NCBI GenBank assembly: GCA_031285975.1
Contig: JAITVE010000038.1
Span: 1 to 9,003, forward strand
From: Candidatus Adiutrix sp.
GTDB lineage: Bacteria > Desulfobacterota > Desulfarculia > Adiutricales > Adiutricaceae
Direction: 5' to 3'
DNA: 9,003 nt
Position numbers and translations under genes: made by a program. The notes under the pieces were generated by a model. The model ran no database searches. It saw only the letters and a list, made by a program, of their open reading frames with translations, and was not told where the DNA came from. Shown here one piece after another: positions 1 through 7,892 of the stretch (within the stretch, counting starts at the first letter, position 1; every line of letters starts with the position of its first letter).

Positions 1-274
1 TGCGGGCGCGGGAATAATAGCCCAAAACTTCCCAGGCCGAGAGCACCGATGTTTCGTCAGCCTCGGCCACGGATTGCACATCCGGGAAGCGGCGCAGCCA
101 CTCCGTGAAATATTTCACGCCGCGCGCGGCCTGGGTCTGCTGAAGCATGATTTCGGAAATCCATACTTCGTAAGGCTTGTAGCCCACACGCCAGGGCAGG
201 GGACGGCCAGCTTCGGCGAACCAGTCCAAGAGCGCGGCGCAAAAATCATCTTTAGCGGCAATGAGATTTTCCAT
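1..274 (-). CDS. mutY: A/G-specific adenine DNA glycosylase MutY, N-terminal part (runs off left edge)
   Basis: MutY removes adenine mispaired with 8-oxoguanine or guanine in base-excision repair. Only the first 91 codons are present; the rest lies beyond base 1. The translation from the ATG at 274 shows the family's N-terminal signature in order: LPWR (26-29), PYEVWISEIMLQQTQ (34-48), YF..WL..FP (55-64) and LGYYSRAR (84-91). E41 matches the catalytic Glu of the SEVMLQQTQ motif (E37 in E. coli). The catalytic Asp, the helix-hairpin-helix and the Fe-S cysteines lie outside the window. One oddity is V83 where the family usually has Gly (W-x-G-LGYY). The start lies 9 bases after the stop of the giant ATPase gene, with only a weak GGGG as ribosome site, so translation is probably coupled to that gene. 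The family call is secure from the motifs; function in the rest of the protein cannot be judged. Confidence 0.93.
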   Translation of the reverse strand, partial: MENLIAAKDDFCAALLDWFAEAGRPLPWRVGYKPYEVWISEIMLQQTQAARGVKYFTEWLRRFPDVQSVAEADETSVLSAWEVLGYYSRAR

Positions 275-283
275 GCGCCCCGG

Positions 284-3200
284 CTATTTTTCCCGGCGCG
301 GCTGAGGTGGCCGTTGCTGGGGCTGCTGCTGGGGAAACCGCTGCTGCGGTTGGGCTTGCGGCTGTTGCTGCTGAGGCGGCCGGGGCCGTTGCGGCTGCTG
401 CGGCTGCTGCGGCGGTCGGGGGCGGGCCACTACTTTGCGTTGATTAACGGTTTCCAGAATGTCGGCCATTTTCACTATCCGTCGGCTTTGGCTCAGGCCG
501 CTGACGGTTTCCACCAGTTGGGCCAGTTGGCCGCTCAGTTGTTCCAGGCCGCCCCGGTTTTCCAGGTTTTTGACGTAATGGGCCAGGTCGGCCAGTTGGG
601 CCACCACGCGGTCGCCCGCGTCGGAGTCTTCGCCGCCAAAGGTTTTGTCGCGGTTGAACTGGCGTTTAATCTCTGCCCAGCGTTCGCTTTGGGCCGGGGT
701 CAGGCGGTGGCGTATCTCGGCCAGTTTCAGTAAATTTTCCTCGGCATAGCCGGTGAGAAGCTGGGCCTCGCCGGTGTACATATCGTCTAAAAGGCGGGCC
801 AGCTCGTCGTCGTTCATTACCGCCGAAACCTGCTGGGCCAGCTTGTTCATGTTGCGGTAACTGCCCTGGAGCTTGAAGGGCGGCTCGCTGCGGTAGCGGC
901 CGGACTGGGCCGCGCTGGCGATGTAGTGCGCGTTGACCTGCATAACCGTTTCCCGCAAAGTCAACAGGCGCGAAAGCACGGCCACAATTTCGCTCTGCTC
1001 GGCTTCGCTGTATTGATAGGCCAGGCTTTCCGCGCCCACCGGCCGCCCCTGGGCCCGCTCCAGAAAGGGGTAGAGGTCGCCCAGGCCGCGCTGGGAGAGG
1101 GGGGCCAGCACGGGGTTGGAAGTGAGGCAGTTTTCGATATAACTCAGGGCAAAGGCGTCCGCGAGGCCGCCCAGCACTTCGCCGAGGTTGGACACGTCGG
1201 CGCGGTTGGCCAGCATGTCGGGAATTTGAAACACTTCGCCGGACTCGGTGTAGGGGTTCCCGGCCATGACCACGCAGAACTTTTTGCCGCGCAGGTCATA
1301 GGTTTTGCCGCGCCCGTTCCACACGCCTTCCACACGGCGGGTGGCGTCGCACAGGGAGATGAATTTTTGCAAAAATTCGGGGTTGGTGTGCTGGATGTCG
1401 TCAATGTAGAGCATGACGTTGTTGCCCATTTCCAGGGCCAGGTTCAGTTTTACCAATTCCTGGCGCGACGTTCCGTCCGGGGCCCCGGCGGGGTCGAGGG
1501 AGACCACGGCGCGGCCCAGGGCGGGGCCGTTAATTTTCATGAAGATGAGCCCCATGCAGTGGGCTACGTATTCCATGAGGGTGGTTTTGCCGTACCCCGG
1601 CGGGGAGATGAGCAAGAGGAGGCCCATCAAATCGGTGCGGCGGGCGGCCCCAGCCGCGCCCATCTGCTTGGCCAGGTTGTCGCCGATAATCGGCAAATAC
1701 ACTTCGTCGATCAAGCGGTTGCGGACAAAGGAGGTCAGCGGCTTGGGCCTGAATTCGTCCAGCCGCAGGCGCATTTTTTCCTTGGCCAAAAATTCGTGCC
1801 GGGCTTCCTGATAACGCCGGAAGCCGGGCAGGACGCGCTGGTGGTGATGCCGGAGGCGCGAGAAAAAATCATCCACCGACAGGGCCAGGCGGCCTTCGGC
1901 GATGCGGGGGTGGCTGCTCAGAAGCCCTTCCACGGTCACGCCCAAATCGGCCTCGCTGAAGCGGATGGCCAACTCGCCGGAATTTTCCGTCACGGCCAGG
2001 GCCGCCGCCTCGGGGGCATAGGGGGCCAGGGCTTCGTGGGGGCTTTGGGAAGCCAGGCCGCGCATCCACTCGCACATCAGCCGCCAGCGCCAGGCCAGGC
2101 GGTCGGCGCGGCCGCGCTGCATGTCGGCATAGCCAGTCCAGAGATGGTTTTCTTCAAGCTTTTGCCGCAATTCCTGATACAGCGTGCGGGCGTATTTGCC
2201 GCAGAGGAATTCCAGGGGCTGGCGGGCCAGGGTGAGGGCCAGGAACTCGGCGGCCTGGGCCACAGAGTCGCGGCTCTGCTCCAGGCCGCTTTCTTCCAGG
2301 AAGGCGGCCAAACCCTTTTCCATTTCGGCCTGGATGGCCAGGAGCCCGGCATTGTGGCGGAAGAGGCGGCGCACGCCCAGGCTGGCGCGGGCGCTCTCAA
2401 CCCACGCGGCGGGAACGGTTTCCTGCCGCGCCTGCTGCCAATAGAGCATGGCCAGGGCCCGCGCGGCGGGGGAAAAGCGCAGCAGGTCGGCGCTCTCGAT
2501 GAGGGGCAGGATTTTTTGCAGAATCAGGAACGCGTCATGGTCGTGCAGCCCTTTTTCATAACCGTCGCGGTAGCGCGGCGCGGCGTAGGCCCGCACCGCC
2601 TGCTCCAATTCCTCGGGCCGGGGGATTAGGGCCGTAAGCTGTTCATAGGCCAGGCCGTCCTCATGGCGGCGGGCCGACTGGATGATTTGATAGGCCAGGA
2701 ATTCGGCCCGGCTGACTTCCGGCGATTCCGACTCCATCGCCATGTTCCAATACTCACGCGAGTCGGCCAATTCCGGGGCCTCTACCGCTTCCTGAAAATC
2801 GGTGCCGGTGAGGGCGAGTTTCAAGCCGTCTTCGGCGGGCACGAGGGTGAGGTCAAGCTCCTGGGTGTTGACGCTGAAGCGGTGGCGGGGGCCGAGGCGG
2901 ATAACCGCGCCGCCGTCTTCGAACAGCTCGGTTTTGTCGCGCAGGCCGCGCAGGGCCTGGTCGCGGGCGGCGGCCAGGCGGGCTTCCACGTCGTCGGCTT
3001 TCACGCTGTCCTTCTGTTCGCGCAATTGCCCGGCCAGTTCCCGCACTTTGCGGACTAAAGGGTCGGCGGCGAAGAAGCCGTACACTTCATCGTTGGTGGT
3101 GAAGCGGGCGGCGCGGCGGGGCAGGGTGTCGAGGATGCGCCCGGCGCTGTCGGCCAGGCTGCGGGCCCGGCGCTGGCGGGCCTCAATGAGGGTTTGCTTA

Positions 3201-5497
3201 TGCGATTCAAAGCTTTCCAGCAATTCCTCGCGCTTTTTGAGGATGTCGGTCAGAAATTCTTCAGATTCGCCAAAGCGGCTTTCAATTTCCTCAAGCGTTA
3301 AGAGCAGGCGGGCCAGCTCCTCATCGCAGCGCTCCGGGTCCTGGGCGAGGCCTAGCGCGGAGGCTACGGCCTGGCTGAAGAGCTTGAAGCGGGCGGCGAA
3401 CTGGGCCACGTCCTCGGCCCCGCCCAACTCACGGCGGCGGGCGGCCAGGCGGGCCCGCACCTGGTTGACCTGGGCGTAGACCGCTGAAATGTTGTCGATG
3501 ATGCGGGTCTGGAGCGTGGGGTCGTCGAAGCTGAGGGTGGAGACCAGGGCGGAGAGCATATCCAGGTCGCCGCCGATTTTGCTCAATTCCGCTTCCGGCT
3601 CCCGCAAGTCGGCGGAGACGCCCGCCTGCGGAATTTTGTCGCCCACCGCTTTCAGGGCCGCGCCGTAGGGGGCCAGGGAGCGGTCGTCGGCCAGGAAGGC
3701 GGCGGCGGCTTGGCCCAGGCTGCTTTCATGTTCTTTTAACGCCGTTTCGAGCGCCTCAACCTGGGGCAAATTCATGTGGCGGCGGTCTTTGAGGGCGATG
3801 AGGCGGCCGCGCTGGTTTTGCACGCGCTCCAATGCGTCGGCGTAGTCGCGGATGTTTTCCCACACGTCCGGGGTCAAGCCGCTGATGATTTTCTTCTGCT
3901 CCTCGGCGGCGGATGTGAGGGCCTGGGCGGATTCGCGGCGGATGCTTTCCACCTTCTCGTATTCATCGACCACCAGTTCGCCGGTTTTGCCGATTTCTTT
4001 GAGGAGCCCGGCCACCTGGAAGGCCGCTTCGTCCTTCATCCAGAAGTAGGCGTCGAAGAGGCGGGCGGTGTCCTGGGTCAGCTTGGCGTAGAGGGCGGCG
4101 GAGACTTGCGGGGCCTCGATTTCGCGGGCCAGGTTGTACAAGTCCGAAATGCCGCGCACCAGGTCGGCGTTGCCGATGCGGGCCAGCACGGTTTGCCCGG
4201 CGGGTTTGCGGGCGGCGAACTCGTCGCTGTAAAACGGGGTCTGCCAGATTTGCATGGGGTGGACGCGGCCCGCCTCGCCGCCGCTGTCTTCAAAGACGAT
4301 CATGCGGCCGTCTTCCATCAGGGTGTAGCCGTTGCCGAAGATGGGGCTCTCCAGGCGGCGGTCGATGAGGTTGTATTTGAAGAGGGCCAGGCGGCCTTTT
4401 TCGGGGTCGTAAAAAACGTAGAGCGCGTCTTCGCCGTTGGGGGACTTGCGCTGCCGCCGGAAGAAGAGACCCTCGACGCGCTGGTCAAAGGTTTTGCACT
4501 CGCCGTTTTGCAGATAGTAGCCGCCGGGGAAAATGAGGCCGTGGTCTTCCGGCAGGCTGATGCAGGCCTGGCCGATGGCGTCTAAGCGGCGCACGTCGTG
4601 GGTGAGGGTGTTGTAGACCAGATAGCGGTGGGCCGTTTCGCGGTAAGGCAGTATTTTCAAGAGGATGAGGCTGCCGACTTTGGCGTATTCGATCTGCGCG
4701 TCGTCGAGGGACTGGGTTTTGTCCAGCACTTCTTCGCGGTAGATGCCCAAACCGTCTTCGGTATTATTTTCCATTTTCACGGTGAGGTCACCGCCCACGG
4801 TTTCCACGAAAACGGTGTCGAGTATGTTGACGTGCGGGTGGCGGCCGTTGACCGCGTTTTCCCGGCCGGTGCGGAGCCATTCAAAATCATGGGCCGGAGG
4901 CAGCTTGATGTCGCGCTCGCCGCGGTTGTCGATGTAGCGGATGTCGCCCCCGTCCGGGGAGACACTCCAGCGGAAGACCCGCACGTCGGAGACTTTCATG
5001 CCGATTTTAAAACCGGCCAGGAGTTTGCCCTCCCACAGGGAAAGCTGCACCAGGGAGGTGTCTTTGTAATAGCTGTAGAGTTCGGTGAAGTCGCGCACAA
5101 AGGCCGGGTCGGCTAAGAACGTGCCCTCCAGCGGCGCGGGCGCGGCTTCGAACGCGCCGTCCTGTTCTTTAAGGCAATAGAGGGAAAAAACGTCCTCCAC
5201 CCGGGTTTCTTTTTTGAGGCCGATGAAGACGTTATAGCCGAACAAGAGGTACGGCCCGACCTGGACGATGTCGCGGGCCTGGCAGTTGTTTTCGGTGCGG
5301 ATGCGGATGCGGCTGACGATGTCCATTTCGCTGCGGCCGAACTCGGCCAGGCGTTTTTCGTTCAGCCCCGCCGCCGCGCCGCGCAGCCGCCCGCCGAGAT
5401 CCAGGAGGCGGCGGCGCAGAATTTCATACGCCCCGCCCTCGGCCACCGCCGCGTCCAATTGTTGTTGCTGCGCTTCAGCTTCTTTGACTTCGCTCAT
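284..5497 (-). CDS. Giant AAA ATPase, DUF3686 / 'DNA repair ATPase' family
   Basis: A 1737-residue cytosolic ATPase with no signal peptide or membrane segment. Residues about 20-460 match what I recall of the DUF3686-type N-terminal region of proteins annotated 'DNA repair ATPase' (RIRTENNC at 65-72, LLFGYNVFIGLK at 84-95, beta-rich). Residues about 500-860 are charged and helical, probably coiled coil. The AAA module lies near 1250-1560: Walker A SPPGYGKT at 1298-1305, Walker B VMLYIDD at 1361-1367, sensor-1 Asn N1414, a candidate arginine finger in NRADVSN (1431-1437), and sensor-2-like YRNMNKLA (1547-1554). Walker A begins with Ser rather than Gly/Ala, and Walker B ends DD rather than DE; I recall both as family traits. 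The last 45 residues are a Pro/Gln/Arg tail. AAAAGGTG sits just upstream of the ATG. It follows the small helical gene by 21 bases. No nuclease, helicase or DNA-binding motif is visible, so the 'DNA repair' label is unproven. A membrane-linked remodelling role with the flotillin is inferred from the operon. Confidence 0.9.
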   Translation of the reverse strand: MSEVKEAEAQQQQLDAAVAEGGAYEILRRRLLDLGGRLRGAAAGLNEKRLAEFGRSEMDIVSRIRIRTENNCQARDIVQVGPYLLFGYNVFIGLKKETRVEDVFSLYCLKEQDGAFEAAPAPLEGTFLADPAFVRDFTELYSYYKDTSLVQLSLWEGKLLAGFKIGMKVSDVRVFRWSVSPDGGDIRYIDNRGERDIKLPPAHDFEWLRTGRENAVNGRHPHVNILDTVFVETVGGDLTVKMENNTEDGLGIYREEVLDKTQSLDDAQIEYAKVGSLILLKILPYRETAHRYLVYNTLTHDVRRLDAIGQACISLPEDHGLIFPGGYYLQNGECKTFDQRVEGLFFRRQRKSPNGEDALYVFYDPEKGRLALFKYNLIDRRLESPIFGNGYTLMEDGRMIVFEDSGGEAGRVHPMQIWQTPFYSDEFAARKPAGQTVLARIGNADLVRGISDLYNLAREIEAPQVSAALYAKLTQDTARLFDAYFWMKDEAAFQVAGLLKEIGKTGELVVDEYEKVESIRRESAQALTSAAEEQKKIISGLTPDVWENIRDYADALERVQNQRGRLIALKDRRHMNLPQVEALETALKEHESSLGQAAAAFLADDRSLAPYGAALKAVGDKIPQAGVSADLREPEAELSKIGGDLDMLSALVSTLSFDDPTLQTRIIDNISAVYAQVNQVRARLAARRRELGGAEDVAQFAARFKLFSQAVASALGLAQDPERCDEELARLLLTLEEIESRFGESEEFLTDILKKREELLESFESHKQTLIEARQRRARSLADSAGRILDTLPRRAARFTTNDEVYGFFAADPLVRKVRELAGQLREQKDSVKADDVEARLAAARDQALRGLRDKTELFEDGGAVIRLGPRHRFSVNTQELDLTLVPAEDGLKLALTGTDFQEAVEAPELADSREYWNMAMESESPEVSRAEFLAYQIIQSARRHEDGLAYEQLTALIPRPEELEQAVRAYAAPRYRDGYEKGLHDHDAFLILQKILPLIESADLLRFSPAARALAMLYWQQARQETVPAAWVESARASLGVRRLFRHNAGLLAIQAEMEKGLAAFLEESGLEQSRDSVAQAAEFLALTLARQPLEFLCGKYARTLYQELRQKLEENHLWTGYADMQRGRADRLAWRWRLMCEWMRGLASQSPHEALAPYAPEAAALAVTENSGELAIRFSEADLGVTVEGLLSSHPRIAEGRLALSVDDFFSRLRHHHQRVLPGFRRYQEARHEFLAKEKMRLRLDEFRPKPLTSFVRNRLIDEVYLPIIGDNLAKQMGAAGAARRTDLMGLLLLISPPGYGKTTLMEYVAHCMGLIFMKINGPALGRAVVSLDPAGAPDGTSRQELVKLNLALEMGNNVMLYIDDIQHTNPEFLQKFISLCDATRRVEGVWNGRGKTYDLRGKKFCVVMAGNPYTESGEVFQIPDMLANRADVSNLGEVLGGLADAFALSYIENCLTSNPVLAPLSQRGLGDLYPFLERAQGRPVGAESLAYQYSEAEQSEIVAVLSRLLTLRETVMQVNAHYIASAAQSGRYRSEPPFKLQGSYRNMNKLAQQVSAVMNDDELARLLDDMYTGEAQLLTGYAEENLLKLAEIRHRLTPAQSERWAEIKRQFNRDKTFGGEDSDAGDRVVAQLADLAHYVKNLENRGGLEQLSGQLAQLVETVSGLSQSRRIVKMADILETVNQRKVVARPRPPQQPQQPQRPRPPQQQQPQAQPQQRFPQQQPQQRPPQPRREK
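287..421 (-). repeat. Low-complexity Pro/Gln-rich C-terminal tail of the giant ATPase
   Basis: Codons 1693-1737 encode an almost pure Pro, Gln and Arg tail with runs such as PQQPQQPQ and PPQQQQPQ. At DNA level the same stretch is an imperfect CAG/CAA/CCG repeat, seen on the plus strand as repeated ctgctgcgg units. It follows the last ordered helical segment (about 1630-1690) and is predicted to be disordered. Such a tract can be a flexible tether or a sticky interaction segment, and it is a likely site of length variation between strains. Confidence 0.8.
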
Positions 5498-5518
5498 GCC
5501 GCACCTTTTACCATAGAG

Positions 5519-5803
5519 TTAGTCGAAAATTCCGCCGATGAAAGAGGCCACCGCTTCCGCCGCCGCCCCGGCGGCTTCGCCCATGGCCCCGGCCACTTCG
5601 CCCGCTGTTTCGGCCACGGAGGAGGCCGCGTCAACCACCGCGTCTTTGACGGCGGCGGCTCCCTCCACCACGGTTTCGGCTAAACCGTCGGCCATGATGT
5701 ACGAGCTTAAACCGGGATTATCTTCGGACGGATTTTCATCCTGCGGGCGGGCCGCGTCCTGTTGCTGCGCAAAGTCTTCCGGCGACAGCTTGCCATTGTT
5801 CAT
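5519..5803 (-). CDS. Small Ala-rich amphipathic helical protein, unknown family
   Basis: A 94-residue protein that I do not recognise. Residues 1-40 are polar and acidic (QQQ, DENPSED) and probably disordered. Residues 41-93 are Ala/Gly/Val/Glu-rich and read as one long helix: large hydrophobic residues fall at 45, 52, 56, 63, 70, 74, 85, 88/89 and 92/93. The steps of 3, 4 or 7 residues place them on one face, and the helix ends in FIGGIFD. This fits a coiled coil or a surface-binding amphipathic helix, not a standard transmembrane segment. The gene is very likely real: a strong GAAAGGAG lies 8 bases before the ATG, it starts 17 bases after the flotillin stop, and it ends 21 bases before the ATPase start. 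Its place between the flotillin and the ATPase suggests an adaptor or small subunit linking them, which is inference only. Confidence 0.8.
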   Translation of the reverse strand: MNNGKLSPEDFAQQQDAARPQDENPSEDNPGLSSYIMADGLAETVVEGAAAVKDAVVDAASSVAETAGEVAGAMGEAAGAAAEAVASFIGGIFD

Positions 5804-5820
5804 GATACGGGCTCCTTTCG

Positions 5821-7845
5821 TCAGGCTTCGCTTTCGCCGGGCTTTTTGCCGGTCAGCGCGTCTTTCATTGCCGCCGCTTTGTCGGCCAGGGCCAGGGCTT
5901 TGGCGGCGAAGCCGGGGGCGGCGGCATCATTGGCCTCGTCGTCACCGTCATGCGTGCCGACCTTATCCAGCAGGGCTTCCATCAGGCTGTTAGCCGCCGG
6001 GCTTTTGCCCAAAAGGCCGTTGATGGCCTTGCCGACGCGCAGGGATTTTGAAAACGTGTTGAAGAATTCGCCGTCGCCGCCGACGATATCAATGTTGGTT
6101 TTGGCCAGGGCTGCGGCCAGCACTTCGGCCTGGTCTTTGGCGATGTCGCGGTTGACTTCCATGGAGGCCAGGGCGGCTTCCAGGTGCTTTTCCAACTGGA
6201 TGCGGAATTCTTCGTGGGCGCGGGCGTCGTCGGTGAGGCTGTTGATGGCCAGGAATTTTTCGCTCAAGCCGTCGGCCTCGCCCTTCAGGCGTTCGCGGAT
6301 GATGTCGGCCTCGGCCAGGCCGTATTCCTTGGTGGTGCGGGCTTTCACCAGCCCGACCTGCTCTTCGCCGCGCGCTTGCGCCAGAAGCTTTTCCTCAAGA
6401 ATCTTGGCTTCCACCAAACCTTCTTTTTCCGAGGCCTGGGCTTTGGCCTGGCGCACGCGGGCCTCGGCCAGGCCCGAGGCGGCTTCCTCGGCCTCCACGC
6501 CTTCGGCCAGGCGTTTTTTCGCGTCGGACTGGCGGGCGGCCGCTTCCAACTCGGCCTGGGCCAGGGTGCTGATTTCCGTGGCTTTGTGGAGGGCGCTCTC
6601 TTTGTCGGCCTCGGCGGATTTCACTTGATACACAAGCTTTTCCTCAGCCTGGGCCTGGGCGGTGATGACCACCACCTGTTTTTGGCGCTCGGCCTCGGCG
6701 GTCACCCGCACGTCTTTGATGCGCTCTTCCTCGATGGCCACGGTCTTATCCACAGACACGCGCTCGCGGATGACGTTGGCGATATTTTTGCGCTCTTCTT
6801 CGAGAGCCTTTTCCTTCTCAATGCGTGACAATTCCACTTCGCGTTCGCGGGAAACAATTTCCAAGTCCTTGGCCCGCGTGACTTTTTCAATTTCAATGGC
6901 CACGGCCCGCACCCGGTTCTGCTGGGCCACTTCCACTTCGCGGAGGCGGTTTTCATCGCGCACCGCGATTTCCTGCTCGGTCTGCAAGCGGGCGTATTCG
7001 GCCTTCAAACGCTCTTCTTCCTGCACCTTCATGGTTTCCGCCAGTTCGCGGGCCCGGATGCTTTCAATCTCGCGCTTCTGCCGGGCTTCGGCGTCGGCTT
7101 GCTGGCGCTCCAGGGCCAGGCTGGCTTCGCGGGTCTCGACGTTCTTTTTCTGAATGGCCAAATCCTGGTCGCGCTCCACATTGTTGGTGATGACCCGGCG
7201 GTTGGCGGTCATCTCGGTAATCTTGCGGATGCCTTCGGAATCAAAGATGTTGTCGGGATCGAGGAAGCTTTTGGGGGTCTGTTCCAGATAGTCGATGGCC
7301 ACGTCTTCGAGGATGTAGCCGTTCAAATCCTGCCCGATGACTTCGCGGATGCGTTCGCGGAACATGAGGCGTTCTTCGAAAAGCTTATCCAGTTCAAACT
7401 GCTTGCCCGCTGTTTTCAATGCTTCGGAGAACTTGGCGTTGAAGAGGCTGCTCACCGCCGTGTGGTCGGAGGCCCGCTCCACGCCGATATTCTTGGCCAC
7501 TTTCAGCACATCGTCGGCGGTTTCGTTCACGCGGATGTAAAAGGCCACGGTGATGTCGGCCCGCAGGTTGTCCTTGCAGATCAAGCCGTCCTTGCCCCGA
7601 CGGTCGATTTCCAGGGTGAGGAGGGAGATTTTCATGAACTCTTTTTTGTGGATGACCGGCAGCACCATGGCCCCGGTGAAGCTGACGCGGGGCACGGCCC
7701 CCAGGTCGTTGATGATGAGCGCCGTGCCCTGGGGCACCTTGACGTAGAAGGATTTCACCAAGCCGAGCAAACCGAGGACGACAACAATAACCGCCCCCAC
7801 GGTGACGATAAACGGTATCAAACTGCTGCTTGCGAACATGACCAT
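5821..7845 (-). CDS. Flotillin-like SPFH/band 7 membrane protein (YqiK type)
   Basis: A 674-residue flotillin-family scaffold. Residues 9-30 form one hydrophobic anchor with a short N-terminus. The SPFH/band 7 domain follows at about 32-225 (VPQGTALII at 37-45, DGLICKDNLRADITVAFYIRV at 86-106 split by family-typical residues, then LNGYILEDVAIDYLEQTP at 174-191). Residues about 225-570 are a long charged coiled coil rich in EA, AEA and ER repeats, as in flotillins. The conserved flotillin C-terminal patch NIDIVGGDGEFF lies at 584-595. It is longer than E. coli YqiK (about 550 residues), mostly through coil and an Ala-rich end. SPFH proteins oligomerise into large membrane rings or cages and organise microdomains; an NfeD partner usually accompanies them, as here. 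Start choice: the first ATG (7845) lies only 2 bases after GGGAG, while the second ATG (7839, Met3) lies 8 bases after it and is the more probable start. The longest frame is listed. Confidence 0.95.
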   Translation of the reverse strand: MVMFASSSLIPFIVTVGAVIVVVLGLLGLVKSFYVKVPQGTALIINDLGAVPRVSFTGAMVLPVIHKKEFMKISLLTLEIDRRGKDGLICKDNLRADITVAFYIRVNETADDVLKVAKNIGVERASDHTAVSSLFNAKFSEALKTAGKQFELDKLFEERLMFRERIREVIGQDLNGYILEDVAIDYLEQTPKSFLDPDNIFDSEGIRKITEMTANRRVITNNVERDQDLAIQKKNVETREASLALERQQADAEARQKREIESIRARELAETMKVQEEERLKAEYARLQTEQEIAVRDENRLREVEVAQQNRVRAVAIEIEKVTRAKDLEIVSREREVELSRIEKEKALEEERKNIANVIRERVSVDKTVAIEEERIKDVRVTAEAERQKQVVVITAQAQAEEKLVYQVKSAEADKESALHKATEISTLAQAELEAAARQSDAKKRLAEGVEAEEAASGLAEARVRQAKAQASEKEGLVEAKILEEKLLAQARGEEQVGLVKARTTKEYGLAEADIIRERLKGEADGLSEKFLAINSLTDDARAHEEFRIQLEKHLEAALASMEVNRDIAKDQAEVLAAALAKTNIDIVGGDGEFFNTFSKSLRVGKAINGLLGKSPAANSLMEALLDKVGTHDGDDEANDAAAPGFAAKALALADKAAAMKDALTGKKPGESEA

Positions 7846-7853
7846 CTCTCCCT
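7846..7853 (-). promoter_or_regulatory. Ribosome binding site that favours Met3 as flotillin start
   Basis: The minus strand reads AAAGGGAGAG directly before the first ATG at 7845. The GGGAG core is 2 bases from that ATG but 8 bases from the second in-frame ATG at 7839. Normal Shine-Dalgarno spacing therefore supports initiation at 7839, which shortens the protein by two residues. Confidence 0.6.
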
Positions 7854-7861
7854 TTGTTGTA

Positions 7862-7890
7862 AATATATGAAACCATCAGAAACGTATCAA
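7862..7890 (-). promoter_or_regulatory. Internal sigma70-type promoter before the flotillin gene
   Basis: On the minus strand TTGATA (7885-7890) is followed after exactly 17 bases by TATATT (7862-7867); each hexamer matches consensus at 5 of 6 positions. It sits in the 47-base gap after the NfeD-like stop codon and is unusually AT-rich for this region. Transcription would begin near 7855, giving a 5' leader of about 10-16 bases that still contains the GGGAG ribosome site. It could give the flotillin, small protein and ATPase extra expression independent of the first gene. Confidence 0.6.
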
Positions 7891-7892
7891 TA

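Noticed and set aside
926..2629. Long plus-strand open frame of 567 codons antisense to the ATPase gene
   Set aside because: The translation is rich in Gly, Gln, His and Val without domains and lies wholly opposite a gene with clear AAA motifs. Such frames arise by codon bias in GC-rich DNA.
3776..5116. Plus-strand open frames of 269 and 172 codons opposite the N-terminal part of the ATPase
   Set aside because: Low-complexity Val/Ala/Gly/Phe translations with no recognisable domain, complementary to conserved DUF3686-type sequence.
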